Of a DNA stretch of 42,408 nt, positions 26,299 through 34,487 are shown piece by piece. Location: NCBI GenBank assembly GCA_015490295.1, contig WFYC01000082.1, forward strand, positions 1-42,408, read 5' to 3'. This DNA is from Hydrogenimonas sp. (GTDB lineage Bacteria; Campylobacterota; Campylobacteria; Campylobacterales; Hydrogenimonadaceae). Position 1 is the stretch's first letter, and the number at the start of each line of letters is the position of its first letter. The notes under the pieces were generated by a model. That model ran no database searches, was not told where the DNA came from, and saw only the letters and a program-made list of their open reading frames with translations. A program made the position numbers and the translations under genes.

Positions 26299-27134
26299 TT
26301 CGTCTCCTTCAATGGGGTAAGAGTGTAGCTTCCCAGACCGAAAACCGTCTGTTTGCCTGCCCCCAGGATCTCTCCGGCTTTCAGGTAGAAGCTGCTCTGC
26401 TTGTCCAATCCGCGGATCGTCATGCTGCCAATAAGGCCGCCCAGTTTCATCGGGCTGCGTTGGCGGTTGGAGTAGCGGTGAAGATCCAGGTGCCGTAGAC
26501 GGCTGTACGCTATCTCTCCATGTACTTTGTATCCGAGTTTTTGGGGTTCGAGCCCTTTGACCTGCCGCAGTCGATAGTGGATGTTGTTAACAAGTGTATG
26601 CAATCGAATCTCTTTAGCGAGCCGGTTCTGCTGTTTGATGCGAAGTGGAAGCCTGAACTCCAATCTGGCGTCACGAAAGAAGCCTCCGATCTCCAGCTCT
26701 CGAGGTGTAATACCCTCCAGAGACAAAAAACGTTCACCGTCATAGACGATCCTGCCGCCGACCTTAATCATGGCTACCTTTACAGCACGCTTCTCCCGGC
26801 CAAGGCCGATCTCCTCCATCGCTTTCCTGATGGCCGAAAGCATATAGGGCAGCTCTTTGGCCGCATCCTCGTACAGGTAGACAGAAAATTCCAGCCGCTC
26901 CATCCCCAACGGTGCGACGATACGGTAAGGGTGAAAGCTGTTTTGCTCTTCATAAAAGCGGCAATAGAGACATTCAGTCGCGGCAAAACAGCCTTCACAT
27001 CGATATGAGGGGTTGACGCAGACTACCCGTTTGAGTGCTACGCCGATGGCGCCTCTCAACATGGAACCTGAAAAAAACGGCGGTCTGTACCCTTTTGGGG
27101 CCGTTACGTCGATACGCAGCCAATGGAGTCTCAT
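26295..27134 (-). CDS. cas6: Cas6-type CRISPR RNA endonuclease with Cys cluster
   Basis: 279 residues. Cas6 family by the N-terminal PPFFSGSMLRGAIGVALKRV fold, the tail ILGAGKQTVFGLGSYTL (glycine-rich RNA-binding loop) and its position first in the operon. It cuts pre-crRNA at the repeat to leave the 8-base 5' handle. A zinc-binding cluster (C39, C46, C49, C55, C58) lies in the first third, seen in a subset of Cas6 proteins. No single catalytic His can be assigned confidently. Shine-Dalgarno AAAGGA, spacing 5; the operon promoter should lie in 27140-27200. Confidence 0.8.
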   Translation of the reverse strand: MRLHWLRIDVTAPKGYRPPFFSGSMLRGAIGVALKRVVCVNPSYRCEGCFAATECLYCRFYEEQNSFHPYRIVAPLGMERLEFSVYLYEDAAKELPYMLSAIRKAMEEIGLGREKRAVKVAMIKVGGRIVYDGERFLSLEGITPRELEIGGFFRDARLEFRLPLRIKQQNRLAKEIRLHTLVNNIHYRLRQVKGLEPQKLGYKVHGEIAYSRLRHLDLHRYSNRQRSPMKLGGLIGSMTIRGLDKQSSFYLKAGEILGAGKQTVFGLGSYTLTPLKETK

Positions 27135-27451
27135 AGGTATCCTTTCTTTGCGATATGATCAATTCTATCCTACCGAAAATTACAAAAAAATATTATGATC
27201 GAATCTCTGCCGTTGCCAAACGTCGGCGTGACACCTGTTTCGTAAAATGTTGATCCGAATACGCCATTGTTTAGTAAAAACTTTACAGCCGGAAACGGAA
27301 ATTCGGCACCATATTAAACTGTTTAAATGTCAAAACGAGTCAATATGCAATGGCCATTGTGTACGAGAAATTTTTTTGGAGAAAAGTTGTATACAAAATA
27401 CAGAGCACAGATCGTATCGATCGTTCTGAATTTTACAGGAGGAATTTATCG
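27135..27451. promoter_or_regulatory. Divergent control region of the cas operon and the AT-rich gene
   Basis: 317 bases without a convincing gene. The leftward cas promoter is likely near 27152-27157 (TAGAAT on the minus strand) or at the CATAAT further up, about 27192-27197; neither has a good -35. ATGATC occurs twice (27146-27151 and 27195-27200). Base composition becomes AT-rich from here rightward. Short open frames in this stretch lack ribosome sites. Confidence 0.3.
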
Positions 27452-27964
27452 ATGAGGAACGAAAAAAGTCTGCTGGAAGGCCTTACAGAAGAGATGACCG
27501 GATTGATTGAAGAGAAGGCTTTGACAAAAGAGGATGCCACCTGTATAAAAAATCTTTTGGACAGCAAAATTTACAATCTTGAAGTCGTATCGAGCTGGCA
27601 CGATATAGAAGATTCTCGATATCAAGAGAGTTACTACTTTCCGGCCGATATAAAAGAGGTGCTCGAAGATTCGTGTTCGCTTGTTTTTTATTATATGTAC
27701 AGTATTGAAGAGATAGAAGCTGCTTTTTCGGGTAAAAAGATAAGAAATTTCATCTGTTTCGCTGTATTGAAACCTGAGAATTGGGGCGAAGAGATTTGTA
27801 AATGGACAGAAAAAATTATAGAATCGACCGAAAACCTCGGCCTTATAGGCTGGAGAGCGGCCACGGATATAACGAGTCCGAATATAGTCTGTATATTTGA
27901 TGAATTCATTTCAGAATCAGATGATACATATAAAGATAAAGATATCGACAAAAAGCGGATCTGA
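27452..27964 (+). CDS. Unknown acidic protein in the defence island
   Basis: 170 residues, not recognised. ATG at 27452 is set by a strong AGGAGG 9 bases upstream; upstream in-frame codons to 27350 are not needed. About 36 acidic against 20 basic residues give a strong net negative charge (around -16), concentrated in a C-terminal run SESDDTYKDKDIDKKRI. The N-terminal half is helical and the middle (SYYFPADIKEVLEDSCSLVF, KWTEKIIESTENLGLIGWRA) looks globular. High negative charge is seen in DNA-mimic proteins, but that is only a possibility. The AT-rich composition differs from the cas genes, suggesting separate acquisition. Confidence 0.55.
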   Translation: MRNEKSLLEGLTEEMTGLIEEKALTKEDATCIKNLLDSKIYNLEVVSSWHDIEDSRYQESYYFPADIKEVLEDSCSLVFYYMYSIEEIEAAFSGKKIRNFICFAVLKPENWGEEICKWTEKIIESTENLGLIGWRAATDITSPNIVCIFDEFISESDDTYKDKDIDKKRI

Positions 27965-27976
27965 AAAATACTTACC

Positions 27977-27994
27977 GTTTAAAATAGTTTAAAC
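27977..27994. promoter_or_regulatory. Perfect palindrome upstream of the nuclease-like gene
   Basis: GTTTAAA-ATAG-TTTAAAC, 7-base arms and a 4-base spacer, 83 bases before the next ATG. It looks like a dimer-binding operator; the following TATATAAT-rich stretch (28000-28020) could be the promoter it controls. Confidence 0.4.
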
Positions 27995-28076
27995 AAGATT
28001 GATATATAATTAAATAATAATGAATTATGTGAATGTTGGCGCCCCTGCTGATTAAACTTCGTGCAAAGGGAGAGAA

Positions 28077-28787
28077 ATGGGACAGAAGTATCGAATTAAA
28101 GTAGTTGAAAAGGTCAAGGATGGGAAGGGTAGCAGAAATACAAACACCTTCTTAAAAGACTTATTTGAAGAGTTTGCAAAAAGAAGTGATTATATTTTTG
28201 AAATCACTGATGGCGATTTGCCCTATGCCTACCGAGAGAAACAACTGCATTCAGTTTTGGTGCCCAGTATAGATTATATATCTGATGCACTAATTGTAGA
28301 GTATCCGACCGACAGAAAGCAAAGAGGCCGGCAGATGCCGTCTCATGGCTGGATCGATTATTGGGTTAAATATGGGAATACAGTTTTTTTAATTGAACTC
28401 AAACATGATTACTTTGGTCTGAAAGTCAGCCGGTCCGGTAATGAAAATAATAAAAAATTAAGGAAAAAAACTCGAAAAGAGTGGTTATGTGCTATAAAAC
28501 ATTTGGAGCAGATTCCAAAATGTGATATCGAGTTTTTTAAATGTAAAGATACAAAGAGTGTTGTAAAAATCGCTCTGCAATTTATTACATCATATACTTC
28601 GAGTGAAGATGGCAGATACTCTCATGATGAATGTGATAGCATTACCAAAATAATTCAAGATAGTAAACATCCTGATGCTTTAAAGCCTAATTATATTGCA
28701 TCTTGGTTTGTGCCGAAAAAAATGCAAAAAATGTATGAAAATGGTGAAAGTTATCCATATGTACATATGGTTGCTCAAGTTCAATGA
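28077..28787 (+). CDS. Probable PD-(D/E)XK nuclease-like protein
   Basis: 236 residues, very AT-rich. The segment GWIDYWVKYGNTVFLIELKH has Asp, a beta strand and E-x-K at the spacing of the PD-(D/E)XK active site; SDALIVEYPTD precedes it and a Lys/Arg-rich helix (NNKKLRKKTRKEWLCAIKHL) follows. That pattern suggests a restriction-like or defence nuclease but is not a full family match. Start set by GGGAG before the ATG. The frame ends at VAQVQ; the next frame, one base over, stays open to 28902 and reads DVDSRFNGNQYKSIGKLVNP, so a one-base insertion may have cut off about 40 C-terminal residues. Confidence 0.55.
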   Translation: MGQKYRIKVVEKVKDGKGSRNTNTFLKDLFEEFAKRSDYIFEITDGDLPYAYREKQLHSVLVPSIDYISDALIVEYPTDRKQRGRQMPSHGWIDYWVKYGNTVFLIELKHDYFGLKVSRSGNENNKKLRKKTRKEWLCAIKHLEQIPKCDIEFFKCKDTKSVVKIALQFITSYTSSEDGRYSHDECDSITKIIQDSKHPDALKPNYIASWFVPKKMQKMYENGESYPYVHMVAQVQ

Positions 28788-28914
28788 TGTTGATTCCCGA
28801 TTCAATGGAAATCAATATAAATCTATCGGAAAGTTAGTGAATCCAAGAACTCCTCATATCGATACTAAATCCACTATTTATGGATTAACTATAAATAAAT
28901 AAGCTTAAATTTGA

Positions 28915-28920
28915 TATAAT
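28915..28920 (+). promoter_or_regulatory. -10 element of abiEi, predicting a leaderless mRNA
   Basis: TATAAT ends 6 bases before the abiEi ATG at 28927 and no Shine-Dalgarno lies between or nearby. Transcription would start at or next to the ATG. Upstream, 28788-28914 is AT-rich and holds no other signal I can name apart from the possible frame-shifted tail of the preceding gene. Confidence 0.5.
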
Positions 28921-28926
28921 CAATCC

Positions 28927-29580
28927 ATGAATGCCATACAGATCAAGAAAAGTTTATCATTAAGTGTTTTTACCCACGATATGCTGGCTGCTATTCTCAG
29001 GGGAAAAGTCAGCAACATCAATGAGAAGATCAGCAAAATGGTCAAAAAAGGTGAGTTGATTCGCCTTAAAAGGGGTGTTTATGCATGGGGCGAGCTCTAC
29101 CGTGACGGTCCGGTCGACAAAATCGCGGCGGCCAACAGGCTGCTTTCGCCTTCGTATGTCTCTTTCGAATATGCGCTCTCTTACCATGGGCTGATTCCTG
29201 AACGTGTATACGAGGTGACATCGGCTACGACGAAGCCGAAAAAGACGTTTGAGACTCCATTAGGGAGGTTCAGCTACAGGACGGTACCGGTTCAAGCCTT
29301 CTCTTTTGGCCTTCAATGGCTTTATGACGAGAAGGAGGGTGGGCGGCTCGTCGCTACGATGGAAAAGGCGCTATGCGACACATTACGTGCCCAAAAAGGG
29401 CTCAGCAGTATGTCTCAAAAGAGGCTGCTTGAATATTTGACCGACGATCTGCGTATCGAAGAGACCGAACTTTTCAAGCTGGATGCAGAATTGATCCGCC
29501 GGATCGCCGTGGCCTATAGATCGACGGTTCTTAGAGAACTTGGCGCGATGATAGCCAAAGAGAGGAGACGCAGTGCCTGA
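28927..29580 (+). CDS. abiEi: AbiEi family antitoxin / transcriptional repressor
   Basis: 217 residues. N-terminal winged helix (SLSVFTHDMLAAILRGKVSN followed by INEKISKMVKKGELIRLKRG, YAWGE), then the AbiEi C-terminal region (LLSPSYVSFEYALSYHGLIP). AbiEi represses its operon and neutralises the AbiEii nucleotidyltransferase toxin of the type IV system. Its stop overlaps the abiEii GTG, giving translational coupling. GC content returns to the level of the chromosome here, unlike the two genes before it. Confidence 0.88.
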   Translation: MNAIQIKKSLSLSVFTHDMLAAILRGKVSNINEKISKMVKKGELIRLKRGVYAWGELYRDGPVDKIAAANRLLSPSYVSFEYALSYHGLIPERVYEVTSATTKPKKTFETPLGRFSYRTVPVQAFSFGLQWLYDEKEGGRLVATMEKALCDTLRAQKGLSSMSQKRLLEYLTDDLRIEETELFKLDAELIRRIAVAYRSTVLRELGAMIAKERRRSA

Positions 29581-30487
29581 AAATACCCATCCACATATTC
29601 GGGCGATGCTCGAACGGTACGATTTTATAACCGACGATCCTTATGAAGCCTTGCGGGAGATTATGCAGGAGATCGTTCTATACGCTCTCTATGATGCCGG
29701 GTTTTTCTATCGTGCCGTTTTTTACGGAGGAACGGCGCTTCGAATGCTCTATGGGCTGCCGAGGTTTTCGGAGGATCTCGATTTTTCTCTGCTCGAAGCG
29801 GATGAAAATTTTGACCTGGCAGTATATAATGAAGCGTTGAGCAGACGCCTTATGGAATATGGTTTCGATGTGCGGATCGAAACGAAAGGCAAAGAGCGGG
29901 CGGTACAATCCGGATTTGTCAAGGGCAATACGCTCAAATGTCTCTTGATGATCGAAGCTCCCGAAAGCTTGATACGTCAATACCACCCGGACAAACTGGT
30001 CAGAATCAAATTCGAGGTCGATACCCGGCCGCCGCCGGGATTTGATTGGGAAGAGAAGCTCTATCGGCGACCTGTACCCTATATGCTTAAATCTATGACA
30101 CTGCCCTCGCTTTTTGCCAGGAAGGTTCATGCGTTGCTCTGTAGAGGGTGGCAGGATTGTCCGAAGGGGAGAGACTGGTATGACCTGGTCTGGTATGTGT
30201 CGAGGGAAACGCCTTTGGATCTTCATCATTTGGAGCAGCGGTTGCGGCAGAGCTGCAGCGTTCTCGAAAAACAGGGGTTGGCCATTCCCGAGCATATGGA
30301 CCCTGAAACCGTTGTGCAGATGCTGAAAAACCGTATCGAAACTCTCGATATCGAACGAGCCAAGGAAGATGTTTCGCGATTTGTGGCCGAAAAAAACGAG
30401 CTTAAACCGTGGAGTAGACCTTTTTTTCAGGCGATTGTCGAAAATATAGTTATGACGGGAACTGGCGATAGAATGGGAGCGGTTTAG
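29573..30487 (+). CDS. abiEii: AbiEii nucleotidyltransferase toxin
   Basis: 304 residues. Nucleotidyltransferase fold with the motif FYGGTALRMLYGLPRFSEDL-DFSL: the GG and the DxD of the active site are intact. LARKVHALLCR and KGRDWYDLVWYV are conserved AbiEii C-terminal motifs. AbiE toxins transfer nucleotides to tRNA or related targets and cause abortive infection. Start is GTG after AGGAG (spacing 5), overlapping the antitoxin stop. Its proximity to a type III system suggests a shared defence island. The following 30488-30586 holds no other gene. Confidence 0.9.
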   Translation: MPENTHPHIRAMLERYDFITDDPYEALREIMQEIVLYALYDAGFFYRAVFYGGTALRMLYGLPRFSEDLDFSLLEADENFDLAVYNEALSRRLMEYGFDVRIETKGKERAVQSGFVKGNTLKCLLMIEAPESLIRQYHPDKLVRIKFEVDTRPPPGFDWEEKLYRRPVPYMLKSMTLPSLFARKVHALLCRGWQDCPKGRDWYDLVWYVSRETPLDLHHLEQRLRQSCSVLEKQGLAIPEHMDPETVVQMLKNRIETLDIERAKEDVSRFVAEKNELKPWSRPFFQAIVENIVMTGTGDRMGAV

Positions 30488-30586
30488 TTTTCTTCTCGAA
30501 GATGCTCAGAGAGCCGGATAAAGTGTCGGCTTGAATTGCACTTACGGGTTGAATGGGCGAGTTGATTGTAGCGCATGAGAGTCGAA

Positions 30587-30662
30587 TGGTGGAGCATAGC
30601 GGGCTCGAACCGCTGACCTCCTCGCTGCCAGCGAGGCGCTCTCCCAGCTGAGCTAATGCCCC
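30587..30662 (-). tRNA. tRNA-Ala (anticodon GGC)
   Basis: 76 bases with CCA encoded. The acceptor stem GGGGCAT pairs with ATGCTCC (one G-T), the anticodon stem is CCTCG-CTGGCAG-CGAGG giving anticodon GGC, and the T-arm contains GGTTCGAGCC. Discriminator A then CCA. Confidence 0.97.
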
Positions 30663-30699
30663 ACACGCCTGTGAGAGTCGAATTTTAGTTCAACTCTGC

Positions 30700-31680
30700 T
30701 TAAGCATTGATAAAATATTTCTGCGCGGGTGCTTTGGAGTCGTACGGTTTTACGCTTATGACTTCGTCACCTACGGCCACTTCGTAGCTCTCTTCGGGCT
30801 TTGTCTTTCCGTAGGTCGCCGTAAGTTTGGCGGCGAGCTCTTTGTCTGCGTCCGTCGCGTTCGCGCTTATCGCCGATACGGGGCCGATGGCGTTTAGCAG
30901 CTTTATCTTTCTGTATTTGGGCGTTATGGCTGCCTCTATCATATCGTTGTCCTCTTTGTGGCGCCCGATTACGAGTTTCGCGCCGTCGGGCAGTCTGAGG
31001 TGCCTGCCGTATTTGAGCAGTTGGATATCTGCGACTTCAAGGGTATCGTACTTTATGAACTCTCTTATCTTTTTGGAGAAGTTTTCGTCCGTCAAAAGGC
31101 AGCCGCCACCCGGCTTTTCGAAATCTTTCAGCCCGATCTCTTCGGCCATTTTGAGCTGTGCTTCACGATTTCTGCCTGAAATTCCGAGGAGCTTCTCTCT
31201 ATCTACCCACCCCTCCCGTTCGGGAAGCGTGGGCGGCAGCAGCTTGGCGCTCATGGGTCTAAGGAGCAGATCCTGGGTTTCGGAGAGGTTTGTAACCAGG
31301 TCGAGCGCTTCGCGACGCTGACTCATCGGTCTTTGACCCACCACTTCGCCGCTTATGAGAAAGCTTGCACCCCACTCCTCCATCAGGTCCCTTGCGATTC
31401 TGAACATATTTCCGTGGCAGTCTATGCAGGGGTTGAAGTTTTTGCCGTATCCGTACTTCGGGTCGAAAAGTATGTCGCGCAGGTACTGGTCTTTAATGTC
31501 CAGAATCCTCAGCTCCGCACCCACCTGGTCGCACATGTTCTGCATGTGCTCCTTTCTGCTTTTGGTGCTGCCGAAACCAATGTCGAGATTGAGCGCGATC
31601 ACGTCGATCCCCTGATCGATTATGAGCTTCATCGAAAGGGTGCTGTCGAGCCCGCCGCTAAAGAGTGCTATGGCTTTCAT
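30700..31680 (-). CDS. PP-loop ATPase, MnmA/ThiI-like, with NFACT-like C-domain
   Basis: 326 residues. N-type ATP pyrophosphatase motif SGGLDSTLS at the start (IALFSGGLDS), then NPCIDCHGNMF and LISGEVVGQRPMSQ, the arrangement of TrmU/MnmA and ThiI-type sulfurtransferases. The middle GGGCLLTDENFSKKIREF and a C-terminal part (YGRHLRLPDGAKLVIGRHKE) resemble the NFACT RNA-binding domain. Conserved Cys residues (CIDC) could take part in thiolation. The exact substrate is not known to me; a tRNA or other RNA thiolation role is inferred. The first bases overlap the end of dnaG by 23. Confidence 0.7.
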   Translation of the reverse strand: MKAIALFSGGLDSTLSMKLIIDQGIDVIALNLDIGFGSTKSRKEHMQNMCDQVGAELRILDIKDQYLRDILFDPKYGYGKNFNPCIDCHGNMFRIARDLMEEWGASFLISGEVVGQRPMSQRREALDLVTNLSETQDLLLRPMSAKLLPPTLPEREGWVDREKLLGISGRNREAQLKMAEEIGLKDFEKPGGGCLLTDENFSKKIREFIKYDTLEVADIQLLKYGRHLRLPDGAKLVIGRHKEDNDMIEAAITPKYRKIKLLNAIGPVSAISANATDADKELAAKLTATYGKTKPEESYEVAVGDEVISVKPYDSKAPAQKYFINA

Positions 31681-33313
31681 AAGGTACCAGTTCTCCTCGT
31701 TTGAGCTTGTTTATGTAGTCTTTGTATTTCCTAAGATAGAACATCTTTTTTTCGAGGGGAAGTTTATCATATTTTTTTATAATGTCAAGTGCCTTTTCGT
31801 AGTATCTTCTCAAAAAGTAGATCAGCTGTTTTTTCAGCTCCTCCTCGCTGTAGATCTTTACGGAGTCGTCAAAATCTATCTGGAGCAGCTCACTGTTTTC
31901 ACGCCCCTGCACAAGCGCCTCGAAGGCGTCCCTGTGGGTAAGGAACATCGAGCTGTCCATTACATCCAGAACCATGTCGGTGAGGCTCGGAGTCTTGAGA
32001 AGGGTCTTTATGATGCTCTTTTCGGCTATGTCCGAAAGTGTCAGTATGGAGTGCCCGGATGTTTCGCTCTCTCTTTTGTGCGTACTCTTCAGTCTGGCGC
32101 CGCTTATGCCGAGTATGGAGGCGGCGTATGGAACATACTCCTCCTGCAAAAAAGGTGAGAGCGAACCGAGATAGCTTTTGATACTGTTGAAGGCCCCCTC
32201 TTTTCCTTTTGGCGTGTGTATATCGTACGACGATACCATCCTGTCTATGACAAACCTCGCAAAAGGGATGGGCGATGCGAAAAGCGCCTCTATGGCATTG
32301 GCGTTGCCCGCATTTACCATATCCGCCGGGTCCATTCCACCCTCAAAGAGTATGACCCCGCCGTCGAAGTTGTGGCGGCTAAGAAGCAGTGCCGCCTTCA
32401 TCGCCGCATTTACTCCCGCTTCGTCTCCGTCGTAGGCTACGATCACCTCCGGCTCCCCCTTTTTAAGAAGGGGAAGGTGGTCGTTGGTCAAAGATGTGCC
32501 CAGTGTCGCAACCGCCGTGCCGAAGCCGGCCTGATGGAGCATTATGACATCCATGTACCCCTCCACCACTATGAGCCGCTTTTTGCGGTAGATCTGCTCC
32601 TTCGCCAGGTGGTAGCCGTAGAGGAGCCTCGATTTGTTGAAAAGCTTCGTTTGAGGCGAGTTTATATATTTTGCCGGGTGGTTCGTAAGCGTACGGCCGC
32701 CGAACCCCACGGGCATTCCCGACGGCGAAAATATCGGAAAGATGAGCCGCTCTATGAGTCTTGCGTAGTAGCGTCCCCGCTCTTGGCCCAGAACTCCAAC
32801 CTCTTCCGCTCTGCCCAGGGGTATCATGCTCTTTTGAAAAAAGGCGAGAGTCTCTTCGCTCGAGGGGGCATAGCCGAGGCCGAACTTCTCTATGCTTGCC
32901 AGCGATACGCCCCTTTTCGCCAGATACTCTTTCGCGCTTTCGTTGTGCTCGAGGTTGGCGCGGTACCAGCGGCCTATCGTCTCCAAAATCCTGCGCTCAG
33001 TGTTTCCGCCGCTTTCGCCTTTCGTGTATCGGAGCGTGAAGTTGTACTGGCTTGCAAGTTTCTCAATCGCTTCGGGGTAGCTGAGCTTTTCGAACTCCAT
33101 CAGGAACTTTATAGCATCGCCCCCGGCTCCGCATCCAAAACATTTGTAGAGCTGTCTGGAGGGGCTCACTATGAAGCTCGGGGTCTTTTCGTCGTGAAAG
33201 GGGCACAACCCCTTGAAGTTGGAGCCGTTTTTCTTCAGTTCGACATAGTTTCCCACCACGTCCACTATGTCTATCGTCTGTTTCAGCTGCTCTATGGAGT
33301 TGTTATCTATCAT
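31658..33313 (-). CDS. dnaG: DNA primase DnaG
   Basis: 551 residues. N-terminal zinc-binding domain (C37, H40, C58, C61: LCPFHDEKTPSFIVSPSR), RNA polymerase and TOPRIM domain (RLIVVEGYMDVIMLHQAGFG, VIVAYDGDEAGVNAAMKAAL) and a C-terminal DnaB-interacting part that is short for the family. The start is well placed because M1 matches the usual DnaG beginning, yet no Shine-Dalgarno precedes it: TATAAT on the minus strand ends 6 bases before the ATG, so the mRNA may be leaderless. It diverges from the TPR gene and is read toward tRNA-Ala. Confidence 0.95.
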   Translation of the reverse strand: MIDNNSIEQLKQTIDIVDVVGNYVELKKNGSNFKGLCPFHDEKTPSFIVSPSRQLYKCFGCGAGGDAIKFLMEFEKLSYPEAIEKLASQYNFTLRYTKGESGGNTERRILETIGRWYRANLEHNESAKEYLAKRGVSLASIEKFGLGYAPSSEETLAFFQKSMIPLGRAEEVGVLGQERGRYYARLIERLIFPIFSPSGMPVGFGGRTLTNHPAKYINSPQTKLFNKSRLLYGYHLAKEQIYRKKRLIVVEGYMDVIMLHQAGFGTAVATLGTSLTNDHLPLLKKGEPEVIVAYDGDEAGVNAAMKAALLLSRHNFDGGVILFEGGMDPADMVNAGNANAIEALFASPIPFARFVIDRMVSSYDIHTPKGKEGAFNSIKSYLGSLSPFLQEEYVPYAASILGISGARLKSTHKRESETSGHSILTLSDIAEKSIIKTLLKTPSLTDMVLDVMDSSMFLTHRDAFEALVQGRENSELLQIDFDDSVKIYSEEELKKQLIYFLRRYYEKALDIIKKYDKLPLEKKMFYLRKYKDYINKLKRGELVPYESHSTL

Positions 33314-33319
33314 TGTTTT

Positions 33320-33325
33320 ATTATA
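33320..33325 (-). promoter_or_regulatory. -10 element of dnaG, predicting a leaderless mRNA
   Basis: TATAAT (minus strand) followed by AAAACA and the dnaG ATG at 33313. No purine-rich ribosome site is present. This is the same 6-base spacing as at abiEi. Confidence 0.5.
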
Positions 33326-33353
33326 TAATAAATAGCCATATAATTATATGGCG

Positions 33354-33428
33354 GTGAGCATTGAGCAGTGAGCAGAAAAAAGATGAAACGGATTTTACTC
33401 TACTCACTGCCCACTGCCCACTACCTGA
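33354..33428. repeat. Inverted heptad repeats between dnaG and the TPR gene
   Basis: Left arm GTGAGCA, TTGAGCA, GTGAGCA (33354-33374) and right arm TACTCAC, TGCCCAC, TGCCCAC (33401-33421) are inverted copies made of 7-base units, around a 26-base AT-rich core. It can form a long imperfect stem in the divergent promoter region. Confidence 0.65.
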
Positions 33429-33446
33429 TTTCGAAAAGGCCGGTAT

Positions 33447-34487
33447 GTGGATGCCCTGCTGATAAACTACCGCGATCCGCTCTTTGCTGTACTGCTGATA
33501 GCCGGAATGGTGTTTGTCATAGCCCTCGTCAGCTACTGGTGGGGCGTCTATGTAAAGAGCCGGAAGTCCCGCCGCCTTCAGAGATTTCTGCGCAGGTTCG
33601 AGACGCAGGGGGTGAAAAAGAGCCTCGAGTCGATGCCCTATTCGCCTACCATAACCCAGCCGCTTGTTCTTTTGGCCAAAGCGTACGAGAAGAGCGGCGA
33701 GTACAATAACGCTATCGAAATAGGGCTCTACCTGCTGAAACACTGCGAAGACGAAGCGCTCACATACGAGCTTATGGAGCTTGTAGGCACCACATATATG
33801 CACGCCGGTTTTTTGGAGAGGGCGCGGACGACGTTTCTGCAGATCCTGCGCTCGAATCCGCGCAACAGGAGGGTGTTGAACGACCTGATGGTGGTGTATG
33901 AGCGCCTGCAGGATTTCAAAAGGGCCAAAGAGGTTATAGAGCCGCTCGAGACGATGGGTGCCGATGTGGCCGATTTGAAGCTCTACCTCGAGCTAAAAAG
34001 CGTACTGGCCGATTCGCAGCTCGAGCACGACGAGAAGGTTCAAAAGGTCGTATCGCTCTACGAAAAGAGCGGGAAGTTCGAAAGGATAGTCTTCGAATAT
34101 CTCCTCAAGAACGAGCCGCGGCGCGCCTGGGAGATGGTGAAGGAGGAGGATATAGAGCGCCTGATAGATATATTCTGGTTCCTTCCGGCATCCTACCTCG
34201 ACTACGATAGGATAAAAGAGAGCCCGAGGCTTTCGGCGATATTCGGCGCGAGGGGCGACATAGAGCCCTCCAGGCCGATAGGGTGGTTCCTTATTGATAT
34301 GCTCGGACATCTCAGAAAGACCGGATTCGACAAAGCGACCCTGCAGTTCGCGTATCTGTGCGACTGCTGCAAACAGCAGTTTCCGGTACCTTTCGAGAGG
34401 TGTCCCCGGTGCCTTGCGCTCGATAGCGTAGTGGTGGAGAGAGAAATTACAAAGGCTGACGGTGAAACAGGTTACAATCTTCTCTGA
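33447..34487 (+). CDS. LapB-like TPR protein with C-terminal zinc ribbon
   Basis: 346 residues from a GTG with AAAGG 7 bases upstream; an ATG two bases earlier leads to a stop after five codons. One N-terminal transmembrane helix (FAVLLIAGMVFVIALVSYWW), TPR repeats (about 60-215, with LAKAYEKSGEYNNAIEIGLY and TTFLQILRSNPRNRRVLNDL) and a rubredoxin-like C-terminal zinc site (CDCC ... CPRC). This is the LapB/YciM plan, in which the TPRs control LpxC stability in lipopolysaccharide synthesis. That role here is inferred. It overlaps rnhA by 26 bases. Confidence 0.7.
   Translation: MDALLINYRDPLFAVLLIAGMVFVIALVSYWWGVYVKSRKSRRLQRFLRRFETQGVKKSLESMPYSPTITQPLVLLAKAYEKSGEYNNAIEIGLYLLKHCEDEALTYELMELVGTTYMHAGFLERARTTFLQILRSNPRNRRVLNDLMVVYERLQDFKRAKEVIEPLETMGADVADLKLYLELKSVLADSQLEHDEKVQKVVSLYEKSGKFERIVFEYLLKNEPRRAWEMVKEEDIERLIDIFWFLPASYLDYDRIKESPRLSAIFGARGDIEPSRPIGWFLIDMLGHLRKTGFDKATLQFAYLCDCCKQQFPVPFERCPRCLALDSVVVEREITKADGETGYNLL

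Noticed and set aside
30488-30586. Second tRNA or attachment site next to tRNA-Ala
   Set aside because: No repeat of the tRNA 3' end was found near the AbiE genes, so no sign of integration at this tRNA.
32216-33328. 370-residue frame opposite dnaG
   Set aside because: Antisense shadow of dnaG with no ribosome site and biased composition.
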